DNA of 64,000 bases, from positions 372,001-436,000 of the forward strand of contig VWZX01006139.1 of NCBI GenBank assembly GCA_013399015.1, given 5' to 3'. Both the position numbers and the translations under genes were made by a program. The notes below the pieces were generated by a model. The model made no database searches, was not told where the DNA came from, and saw nothing but the letters and a program-made list of their open reading frames with translations. Shown piece by piece: positions 37,964-47,870 of this stretch (position 1 is the stretch's first letter; every line of letters starts with the position of its first letter). This DNA comes from Galbula dea. Its lineage: Eukaryota; Chordata; Aves; Piciformes; Galbulidae.

Positions 37964-38848
37964 TGTATGCTGGTGTTGGCTGGGAGAGGGTTAATTTTTT
38001 TCACAGGAGCTTGTATGGGATATGTTTTGGATTGGTGCTGGAAACAGAATCACAGAATATTAGGGGTTGGAAGGGAACTCTGAAGATCATCTAGTCCAAC
38101 CCCACTGCCAGAGCAGGTACTCCTAAAGCATCTTGCACAGGATGGTGTCCAGGCAGCTTTTAAATGTCTCCAGAGATGGAGACTCCACTACCTCCCTAGG
38201 CAGCCTGTTCCAGTGCTCCACCACTCTCAAAGCAAAGAAGTTGGTCCTTATGTTCAGGTGGAACTTCCTATGTTCCAGTTTGTGCCCATTGCCTCTTGTC
38301 CTGTTAATGGGCACTGTAAAAAGCCTGGCCCCCTCCTCATGACACCATTCAGGGACGTTGGGATGTTGTAGTTACTGCTGAGCAGTGCTCACCAGAGTCA
38401 AGGGCTTTTCCTGCTCCTCACCTCACCAGTGAGTAGGCTGAGGGTGCACAAGGAGTTGAGAGGGGACTCACCTGGCTGACCCCAAAAGGGCTATTCCATA
38501 CCATATGACATCATGCTCAGTAGGTAAGGCTGGGGAAGAAGGAGAAGGGAGAGCATTCAGAGTGATGGCATTTGGCCTCCCAAGTCACCATGAGATGTGG
38601 TGGAGCCCTGCTGTCATGGACATCGTGAACATCAGGAGCACCAGTCTGCCAAGGGGAAGTGGTGAATCAATTCCTTGTTTTGCTTTGCTTGCACAAACAG
38701 CTCTTGTTCCACCTTTTGCACTGTCTTTCTCTCAAGCCATGTGTTTTCACACTTCTACTCTTCCAATTCTCTCCCCCATCCCAGCAGGGGGGAGCAAACA
38801 AGTTGCTGTGTGGGGCTGGGTTGCTGGTTGGGGTCAAACCAAGGCTAG
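37964..38848 (+). mobile_element. Solo LTR of an avian ERVL-like element, interrupted by CR1
   Basis: The order of landmarks matches the common avian ERVL-like LTR. These are a TG start with GGCTGGGAGAGGGTTAA; TTTTGGATTGGTGCTGGAAA; then, after the CR1 insert, AGCAGTGCTCACCAGAGTC; GGCTGACCCCAAAAGGGC; CATACCATATGACATCATGC; CTGTCTTTCTCTCAAG; a G-run near CAGCAGGGGGGAG; and TGGTTGGGGTCAAACC at the end. The place where the family has a TATA box now reads CAGTAGGTAAGG, so the core promoter is decayed. No internal viral sequence or primer-binding site follows, so this is a solo LTR. Family assignment is from memory of the consensus. The right boundary is uncertain by several bases, and the 5 bp preceding the start (GAGGT) are not repeated after it. 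Confidence 0.85.
38046..38355 (-). mobile_element. CR1 LINE inserted into the LTR
   Basis: An inverted CR1 with its 3' octamer end at the left (CAGAATCACAGAATATTAGG). The 3' UTR and ORF2 tail follow up to GACACCATTCAGGG, where LTR sequence resumes. The minus strand reads RGNGHKLEHRKFHLN and RVVEHWNRLPREVVESPSLE without a stop. The LTR is colinear on both sides, so the CR1 landed after the retrovirus and is the younger of the two. Confidence 0.95.
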
Positions 38849-41800
38849 CAAGCAAGAACTCCTCACTGGCATCTGCTGCCAGCTACACATCAAAGCCACC
38901 AATGACTCCAGAACTCCAATTCCTGTTGTGCACCACACCAGGACCTGCACAGAGATCCTTAATCATTTATTTGGGTAAGAAATGACAGGAGGGAGGTCAT
39001 CATCTGGCTCATGCTGTCTTCCCTGGCCCATGTTTTCTGCAACAGTAGGAGAGTACTGTGCCGCTGAGGTAGAGCCATGAGCATGTGCTAACTTGTGTCT
39101 AGACAGCCTGCCCCCACCTCTCCCCTGGCTTTCCCTGGCACTCACATGCTGCCTTTTATGCACTGTTTCAGAGGGCAGAGGAAGTGTTGAAAAGCAGACC
39201 CAGGGAGATGGTGTTAATGTCACTTCTACCCTGACCATGTCACTGTGTGGCTCCATCTGCTCAGTGCCCTGCAACAACCTGCACTTCTTGTCCTCCCCAG
39301 GGGCCTGTTCAGGCACAGTCTAGAGCTGGTTTAGCTTGTGGGCTTGGGTTTCTTCTCATGGAAACTGAAGTGCAGGAAGAGCTGAGCAGGCTTGAGACTT
39401 AGTCCTGTCACAGAGCTGGAGCTTTGCCAGGACTTACACCTAGGCCTGGGAGCCAGGAAACATTCCTGGGTCCTACAGTATTGCCTGGCTTGTTAATCAT
39501 GGCCTCATAAACCTGCTTACATCAAACACCTTCTTAGTTCACACCTGCATCGTGGTGAGATTGTTAAAAATCAAGAGGAAGGCTCTGAGAGGAGTTGGTC
39601 AGCCTTTTGGGTTCCACAACTGGAGGCAGAGCAGTTTCTGTGGAGGCAGCAGAAGTGCACTCTTTGTGGTCCAACTTGGTGTTGCTGCTGATGGAAACTT
39701 TTAAATGGGAAATAACAAAATTAACAACTAAATTCTACAAAATAACATTTAAAATCTAAACAAAATAAAGACAGTGGACAGTGTGAAATAAAACCAAATA
39801 TCTAGTTTTTCTCTTTGTTGATGTTATCTCACATAAGCACTGTGGCTAATAATCTGCACTTAACTTGTCACACCTTTATTAGTAACCTAAAATCATGCAA
39901 AGATCCTCAGATGCTCACCTTTCTTTTCTAGATGCTGCTGTAAAAGTTTCAGAACTAGCAAAGGAAGGAGGGAGGATGTTTCACTGGCCATGGTGTTTTG
40001 CAAGAGTCTGCTCAAGTCTAGGCTTCACTGGAGACTTCTCAGGTGACCTCAATAAATTCTCAGATGTATTTCAGTGCTTAGCTGTGATTGATTTCCATGG
40101 GAATGAGGTGCCTGAATCCCTTGCAGGAGAGCAAGTTACAGGAGTGTGCCTGACCTCTGCATGCTGTAACGTGAGAGTGATCTGACAAAACCTTCTGTGG
40201 GTTTCCCTTTCTCAGAGGGCTGCAAATCAGCCAACACAGCAACTTCTTGGTGCTTCTGAGCCCTTAGGTTGGTTATTTCTCTGTTTCCTATTGGCAAAAT
40301 GAAGAGTGCAGTATTTTTTTCCTCAAGGGTTTGAAGAGGAGCACATTTGTATTCAAAAGGTTGACCTATGTTAGGATGATACTGGCATACCTGAAAAATG
40401 CCAGTAATATAGCATGAAACTGGATGTCTGTTTTGTGTGAGTTGTTGATCAGTTGCTGGTGAAGGGTGCTAAATGCTGGGTCCACAAATTCACCTGGAGG
40501 GGAAAGTATTCCTTCTTAATTGTTAGTATTTTGAGGTTCTCAGAGCTGCCCAGCACCTTTTGGAAATGTATGAATAATTCCTTTATATGAATGGAAAACA
40601 AAGAATTGCTGTTTTCCTTCTCCACCTTGTTCTGTCCTGGTTAGTAAAGGTTTTATGGGATGGAGTGATGCCCTCAGGAACCAGCTCCAGCTCCAGGAAA
40701 GGCAGCAACAGGCTTTGGTTTGGGGAGTTTGGCTCTTCCCCCATTCCTGGTTTCAAACAGCCCCTTGGGGTGGCAGCAGCTGTGGATGACCCCAAGCCTT
40801 CAGGGAGCTGTGAGGGTTCCTCACTGGTGGAGCCAGGATTCAGGAACTCATGGATTGGGATGGAAGGCAGAACAGACAGAGTCCTCCTGAGGAACTGGCC
40901 AGTGAAGAAGAGGCTTCACCCTGGTTATCCCTCAGCTTTATCCTGACCATGACACCCATGGGATGGAATCCCTTGTTGGTCACTTCAGGGTCACCTCTCC
41001 TGTCCCCTCCTCCCTGCAGGTGCCACCTCTGACTCACTGCACCCCAACATGGGACACAAGCTCTAGCAGTGCCCTTGGTCTGCACCCCAGCCCTTGGTAC
41101 TGAGCATAAGCATCAAGTGTTGTCTCTGCTAGGAGCAGGCACTGTGAGAACATGCTGTGAGCTGCAGAGAGTGAGTGACTGAGAAGGGACTCAGCTGGGA
41201 AGTGAAATCATTGAACAGAATTAGCTCTGTTCCAGCTCAAACCAGGATAAGTAGTCAGTCCATCTAACCTACCGATGGCACCTCTGGATCTTCTCTTCAG
41301 ACACACTTCAGTCATCCATCAGGATTCTTCCCCTTGTTTCCTCGCTTCCCAGCCTATCTCTGAGGAGCTGGGGAGCAGGAGGCATGGCAATGGCTGTGGG
41401 GATCATGCCGGCTAGCGACTGCCACATGAACTGCAGTCCCTCCCTGACAGCTGGCTCTTTTTTCTTCTTGTTTCTCTTTTTTTCCCAGTTCCCTCCACCG
41501 ACATTTGTGTGTAATTAGAGAAGAGAAAATTAATGAGTAAATCCCAGGAATTAAAACTGTCTCCAAAGCAGATGGATCCTATTAGCTCTGCTTCTCAGGC
41601 TGCAGTAGTTTTCCAGGGCTTGGGACACAGTTCTGAGCAGTCAGATGTGCAGACATGGATTGATGTGGCAATTACATGCAGCATGCCCAGTGTCAGAGAA
41701 GATACATGCCAAGGTAGCCTAGGAAAGAGAGAAAATCTTTCAGTTCATCTTCATAGCAGAAATAAATCAACAGGTTCAGACAGATCAGAAAAATTACCCT

Positions 41801-43599
41801 TAGATTGAGAACACAACAAAAGCAAACTGACAAAAGCCCAAATCTGCTCTTTTTTTCCCACCCTCATTGCATTTTGCATTCACTGCAAGAAAAACGCTTC
41901 CCCTAAGAACCTGCACAATCTGATGTTTGCCAAAGTGCTGGATGCCTCTGGCATAATTCTTGTGAGATTCCTTACTTTTTCAGCTGCAAATCAGTTCTCT
42001 GAGACTCTGAGCAGCAAATCCTTAGGGCTTACAGTTTTGGGAGAGTTTGTTAGCCAGACCATGGTGCTGTGGTGCCCACACATACCTGAGCAGCACAGTT
42101 ATAACAGTTATACCCTCCTGACAGAGGCTGAATTAAAAACAAACAAACCACCAACAGGATCCAAACCACTAAGCAAGTGGGAGAACTCCTCAGTTTCTTT
42201 CTGTGGTTCTTAAATGGGGAAAATTCTCCTCAAGCAAATAGCCCACAAATACCTATTCAGCAATACAAGGTGAAGGAGAAAAGCCCAGAGGGCTCTGGCC
42301 AGGGCTGATGGGTGCCCTCCCTCCTTTCCTGCCTGCTCCCAACATCACTGTTTGCTTCAGTTTGTTTGGACATTTCAATCAACACCTGGGACTTGTTCCA
42401 CACTGTACAGCAGCTTGTCTCATGCAAGGAACAACCATTTTTGGCCTCAACTAGAGGACAAGGGTTGAATCAGAAGGAGAATAACACCAGGGAATACTGG
42501 ATATGCCAGAGATTAAACTGTTTCAAGGAGCTGCAGAAGAGTTTAAGGAGCACAGATGAATGGCAGCTTATGGATGGCAGAATTTCATCTCATCCTTCAG
42601 AAAACATCAACTCTCCAAAATCTTCAGCACACATTTTAAAATCTTTCACACAACTCTGACTTTCCTGCCAAGACAAACCTTCTCCCTTTGAAAAGCAGAA
42701 AGTTATCAGAGCCTTTCTCCCATCATTTGGTTGTTATGATTGATTTACACATCACCCAAGGTACTGTGCCCTTGACTTCTGTTGGATCAAGAGTGACTGG
42801 CAGAAGGTGAGAGGCAGAGCAGCTAAGCCAGTGACCATTCCTCTGAGTGGAACTCCCAGTGAGACAAAGAAAAGTGATACTGTTGGTTGTGCAGAAATGG
42901 AGCAACAGTAGGACTAAAAGGGTGGTTTGGTTCCTTTCTATGGCACTGCTCTGGAATTTGGAAACCAAAGAGAAGCATATGCATGAAACCTGTTCCTTCC
43001 AACTCCATCAGTTGATCTACTAAAGTATAAATGACATGATTTCTTCCCACAAAACTTGCCTCACTGATGTCTTGGGTCAACACATCTCCTGCAAACCTGT
43101 TCTACTGTGAGATGTCACTCTGGCACTGTAGGGACTGGGAAAACTTGTAAAGGAAAGTACAGAAGTTACATGAAGGTGGAGAAAATGCTTCAGAACATGA
43201 GTATAAACTGATGAAGTGTGTTTGTTGGTAAAAGAAAATATTGAGACATGAAGTAAATATGTTGTGTGAGTACATTCCTGGGGAAAACCATAAAATACTG
43301 AACCATGCTGAGCTCCTCAGTTACCCAGCAAAGTAAGCAGCAGCAGATAGAGCTGAAGCTGAATAAATTAGTGTGAGGAATTCTGTGTTGCTGAATGGTT
43401 TCATACAAAGCCTTTCTGGAAGAGACATCTTAGGCAAACACAAACTATTTGGTTCTGGAGAGGTAAGTGAAATGTAATGGCCTGGCCCCCATGAAATGTT
43501 AGAGTTGGTCATCTAGCAGTCCTCCAGATCACAACATCCCTGAGTCTGCTTTGTGGCTGCCCACACCACAAAGAGCTCTCCCATAGCTATGCAACCAAG
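38849..43599. other. Unique non-coding stretch
   Basis: About 4.75 kb without a recognisable gene or element. An A-rich patch with CAAACAAACC lies at 42134-42155. Open frames up to about 119 codons (near 40.6-40.9 and 42.3-42.66 kb) show no domain, signal peptide or codon pattern that would support a gene. Confidence 0.6.
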
Positions 43600-43606
43600 G
43601 AGTGGG

Positions 43607-43660
43607 AGTGGAGGCAAGAGGTTAAGTGACTTGGCTGAGGTCACAGAGTGGAGCAGGGCA
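43607..43660 (-). mobile_element. MIR/CORE-SINE-like relic
   Basis: The plus strand reads GAGGCAAGAGGTTAAGTGAC, then TTGGCTGAGGTCACAGAGTG. This closely follows the reverse complement of the MIR core (gaggcacagagaggttaagt, then aacttgcccaaggtcacaca). The match covers some 40-50 bp, too long for coincidence, but neither tRNA-like head nor tail can be seen. MIR-type SINEs predate the bird-mammal split, so such relics can be old and sometimes conserved. Confidence 0.55.
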
Positions 43661-44060
43661 GTGGGCAGTCTCCTGACTGCCCTCCTCTCCCCTGTGTGCT
43701 CTCCTGCTCTGTCTTTCCAAACCATGGCTTCTCCTCCACACATCCTGTTGGGAGACTAAAGGAATAAAGCAGTTGAGGAGATTAGCCAGAAGGTCTGAGA
43801 TAGTTTCCAGTTCACATAATGACTTCCTGAGCTAATGGGGCTGGATCCTACCTTCATCATGGTAATGAATGGAAAATTCTGAGTAAGCAGATCAGGACAG
43901 ATCATCTGTGTATTGGTGTCTGGAAGGTTAGCTGAGACACCCACAGGTCAGGTGGCACTACCAACAGCACCAGCTGACCCTCAGAGAGGCCCAGTTGCCC
44001 ACTGGTTTTGACAGAATAGATGTCAGGCCAACATATGCTGGTTTCCAGGGGTAGTCATGT
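43661..44060. other. Unique non-coding stretch between two SINE-like relics
   Basis: About 400 bp with no recognised gene or repeat. It could be part of one larger degraded element, but the flanking relics both carry the same core segment and are therefore more likely separate copies. Confidence 0.5.
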
Positions 44061-44165
44061 GGTTTTATTGCCATACAGACAATGGGGAAACTGAGGCATA
44101 GGGTGGCAACTGAATTGGTGAAGATGTTACAGCAAGTCCCTAGCAGATCTGTGTACAGTAGCTTT
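44061..44165 (-). mobile_element. MIR/CORE-SINE-like relic
   Basis: The plus strand shows TTTTATTGCCATACAGAC, then AATGGGGAAACTGAGGCATA, followed further on by TTACAGCAAGTCCCTAGCA. The first part tracks the reverse-complemented MIR core (ttattatccc...acagatgaggaaactgaggcac). The 15-mer GGGGAAACTGAGGCA is the strongest piece. The right-hand part is diverged, so the end is approximate. Confidence 0.5.
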
Positions 44166-46124
44166 GTACCTGGCAAATGGACCTTGACATCTGACCCTGG
44201 CAGGAAATCTGGGACTCTCCCAACAGAAAGATGAGAACAGATTAGTCAAACTTCTACAAGACATCACTGACTGAGGATTTGGGATTAGTTAGCAACTAGT
44301 TTGTGAATGACTTAAGCCAATTCCACTTTCTTTGCAGCTGTTTCCTCTACCTTACAAAAGAAACCTGCCAGATATTCCTGCTAGATAAAGTGCCAGTAAA
44401 TAATCACCTTGGGATTAATAATTCTTTGTCCCCTTTGGCTGAAAGGCACTTTCATAGCTTTTTCCTTAGCTCCTTTAGAGTTAAGTGATGCTAAAGATTG
44501 TCTCTTTTAATTTTTTGGTGGGCCAGCATCTTCAAAGGTGCACCCCATCTCTTGTGAGAGGCTTGGGGCCAGGGTGGTTCAGCCAGCACATTGGCAGACT
44601 GGCAGCTATCAAGTTTAGGAGATGCATTGCCTTCTGCTGAGAGCTATGGCTTGTTTGCCCTTGAGACTGTGCAGGATCTTCTGGCTTCTCATCTCAGGGC
44701 AGAAGACTCTTGTAGGCATGAAAGGAAGGGAGAGTGTGTGTTGGAATGGTTATGCACTACACAGCTTGCAGGAAGAAAGTGGCTCTTGGGAAGCTGCTAT
44801 CTAGGTTATGGGTGAGAAAGGAGAGAAAAAAGATCACAAACCTATGTAAAACTTCTTAATGAGGCTCTGCCCACCTTCTTACCTTCAATTTAATGGCAGT
44901 CTGGAATCCAAACCCACATAAGCCACAGCACAGATGTCTAGGCACAAATGAAGGAGCATAGCCTAGAGTAGTTTGGTATTTCTTTCCAGGTCTCTCCATG
45001 CCATTTCACACCACTAAGCTCCCAGGGATGGTGTGTTAGGACACAGCTGCTGCATGACTGGATCTGGGGTGATCCCACAGAGGGTCTGGAGGAGTGCATG
45101 CCCTCAGGTATTTCTATTTCCATTCTCAGTCCCCATCAAAGGGCCAGAGCAATCACAGACTTTAATCCCACAGCGTGGAAGCACTCTGTGTGCAGCCCTG
45201 GGGAACTGAGCCTTTTGTGGGAGTTTGTACAAATGCTGGTGCTGCTTGTGATGGGCAAGGGGCTGAGCACTGCCAGCAGGAGCAGTCCAGCTCCACGGGG
45301 TCTTTCTTCTGAATTCCTCTGAGCAGACTATTAATAGGGAATGGTTTTGACTTCATCTCCTGGACAATGACATTGACCAAACAGTTTCTCAAAAGATGCT
45401 TCAAGGCTCAACAGGCATCACTGGAGCTGCTGTTTTCTTTTCATTTCTTTCTGTAAACTGACTTAAAGCCAATATCAATATTTATCTGCAGTAGGGAAGT
45501 GCTTTGCTGCCAGGAATTTGAAGGTTCTGTTTTGCTCTTTACTATAAATGGGGCAATTACAAATGAGGATATTTCCAAAATGAATGAGTGTAAAACAACA
45601 ACTTCCCCTTAGCCCCAGTTTCTAGTCACCCCACAAATAATCCTCTGCCTGTTTGTAAGACTTATCTGAGGGTTAAGTTGCAGGTTCCAGTGCCAAATAT
45701 GGTTTTGTGAAGATATTCTGGGTATTGCTAACCTACAGACTTCAGTATCTAGTTATTTTGTCTCCCTCCATTAACCCTTGTTGCTGAGTTTGGTTTATGT
45801 CCTTCACTTGGAGTGATAGAAGAATTTTTTTAATCATAGATCATAAAAAGCTTCTGAAAGGTACCTTCAGAAATTGTTTAGCCAGCTCCATGCCCAAGGC
45901 TGGATTGACTATGTCTGAACTGTTGCCTACAGATAACAGTCACCTGCCTGCCCTCAGAAACCTGCAACCCTGGCAAGTCTGTAGCTTCCTTACACAAATT
46001 ATTCAGAGGCTTCACTGTTCCTGTGCATCCTCTACAGTTGCATCAAAACTGCCTCAGCTATGCATTAAGCTGACTTAGTGTCCTTACCACAATGGATACA
46101 GTAAATGTTTTGTTCTCTTCCTTT
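44166..46124. other. Unique non-coding stretch
   Basis: No gene, RNA or repeat recognised in about 2 kb. Confidence 0.6.
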
Positions 46125-46375
46125 TTGAGGTCACTTTCCACATATTTGGCCACTGTTATCATGTCTTTCTTTTGTCTTCTCTTCTCCAGGCTTAACTAGA
46201 CCAAACCTTTCCAATCTCTCATCACAGGTCACATACTCTAGAGCTCTGATCATTCCTCTTGCTTTTCTTTGGCCTTCTTCCAGCTGATCTTCTAGTCTTT
46301 CTTGATGTGTGGTGCTTCAAACTGAATAGTAGTCTGCCAGCTGGAGTCTGGTGGTGTGAGGAGACTGGCAGGTGA
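46125..46375 (-). mobile_element. Old, diverged CR1 fragment
   Basis: The plus strand follows the reverse complement of an upstream part of the CR1 ORF2 tail: CACTGTTATCATGTCTTTC, TCTTCTCTTCTCCAGGCTTA, AGCTCTGATCATTCCTCTTG, TTTCTTGATGTGTGGTGC and CAGCTGGAGTCTGGTG. Divergence is clearly higher than in the other copies and the 3' end is missing. This is probably the oldest CR1 relic in the window. Confidence 0.75.
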
Positions 46376-46416
46376 TCTGTCAGCTCATACAATACAATAA
46401 GGGGATATAAAATAGA

Positions 46417-46441
46417 AGCTGATGACTCTATGTCATCAGCT
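46417..46441. repeat. Perfect 10-bp inverted repeat (hairpin)
   Basis: AGCTGATGAC and its exact reverse complement GTCATCAGCT are separated by the 5-base loop TCTAT. Pairing does not extend beyond ten pairs. No terminator-like T run follows and no function is apparent. It lies about 40 bp beyond the old CR1 relic. Confidence 0.85.
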
Positions 46442-47453
46442 CCCATTACATCTACTATCTGTTAATGTTTCTACTAAGTTGTATTGTATCCTGGTGAGCC
46501 AGCTGACACCAAGAGACCAAAGAAGCCTTATGTTGCTTGCCACCTACACTCTGGCCAATTATGCTCTGATTAATTGTCAATAGGGGGAGGTGAGATAGCT
46601 TCCAAACCTGCTCCTTTTAAATTATCCATCATTATTACCCTACTAAGCCAAAGAAAAATGTTCTTTGATGATAGCTCATGCCCCTGGGGAGGAAAAGGTT
46701 GGAAGAAAAGTTGGAGAGAATGAGACATGTTATTAATTACCCCATAGCAACTTAGTGGGAGGCTGGATATTTTCCTACACTCCTAAGCTGTTTGGTGCAC
46801 ACATCCTCCCCCCACATTTTTTTCTCCTTGGTACATTATTTCCATCATTCTGCTAAACTCTTGATGTTACCAGTTGCCAAGCTAAGATCTTGCAAATTCT
46901 CCCTTGCTGTTGCAAACAGGATCATGGCTGTGATTCACTCAGAGCAGGAGGAGCCACTGCCTGCCAAGATGCTTGTGATGGAGAGACTTTAATGGAAGCT
47001 GTGACTTCACATATTTATATGTATAGATCAGCCTCCAGCTGTGGAAGGATTCCCTTTTCTCTATCAGTTCAGCTTGGGATGTGATCTCACCACATTTTGT
47101 TTTCTCATGGAAGACTTCCAAGTCAAGCCCAGATCTGTGGGAAGCTCTGCTGTAGACTTAGTTGTTGCCCTCCTGCATTTCAGCTTCCCAGCCAGTCTCT
47201 TACTGTAAAGTTAGCACAGAGGCCACAGAAATCACTATGCTCATGGAAGAGAACTGAAGCCAAGTCCCTCAACAGCAGTACCCCAGATGCTTCTAACTGG
47301 TTGCCTGTAAAGTAGCACTTTAATCCATCAGCTACATTTCACTAAAACTCAGACTTGACATTGCTAAATTAGTTCCTGATTGGCTTCAGAAGTTGCTGCA
47401 GTAGAAGAGAAGATGGTGCAGCCAGAACCTGAATAAGTCATGCCATACTTTCT
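46442..47453. other. Unique non-coding stretch
   Basis: Nothing recognisable in about 1 kb between the hairpin and the CR1 at 47.45 kb. Confidence 0.6.
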
Positions 47454-47870
47454 AACATAGAATCATTAAGGTTAGAAAAGACCTCTGAGATCAAGTACAA
47501 CCATGACCCAACACCACCATGCTGCTAAACCATGTTGCAAGGTGCCATAGCTACATGGTTTTCTGGATACTGCCCTGGGCAGCCTGGGCCAATGTTTAAT
47601 CACTCTTTCAGGGAGGAAATTGTTCCTGATATCCAACCTAAACCTCCCCTGGCAAAACTTGAGGCCATTTCCTCTTTTCCTATCACTTGTTACCTGGGAA
47701 AAGATGCCAACCCCCACTTCACTCCAACCTCCTTTCAGGGAGTTGTAGAGAGTGAGGTCTCCCCTGAGCCTCCTTTTCTTCAGGCTAACCAAGCCCAGAT
47801 CCCTCAGCTGCTCCTCACAACACTTGTGCTCTAGACCCTTCACCAGCTTCCTTGCCCTTCTCTGGACACA
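47454..47870 (-). mobile_element. CR1 LINE fragment with open ORF2 tail
   Basis: An inverted CR1. Its 3' end is at the left (CATAGAATCATTAAGGTTAG), and it runs through the 3' UTR into the ORF2 C-terminal region, ending near CCCTTCTCTGGACACA. The minus strand is open for 123 codons (47843-47472) and shows EEQLRDLGLVSLKKRRLRGD, SEVGVGIFSQVTSDRKRGNG and QGRFRLDIRNNF, the usual CR1 tail. The terminal octamer is present about once. The rest of the LINE is lost by 5' truncation. Confidence 0.96.

Noticed and set aside
38505..38978. 157-codon plus-strand frame across the LTR end
   Set aside because: It is LTR sequence running into unique DNA, with no viral or host protein similarity visible.
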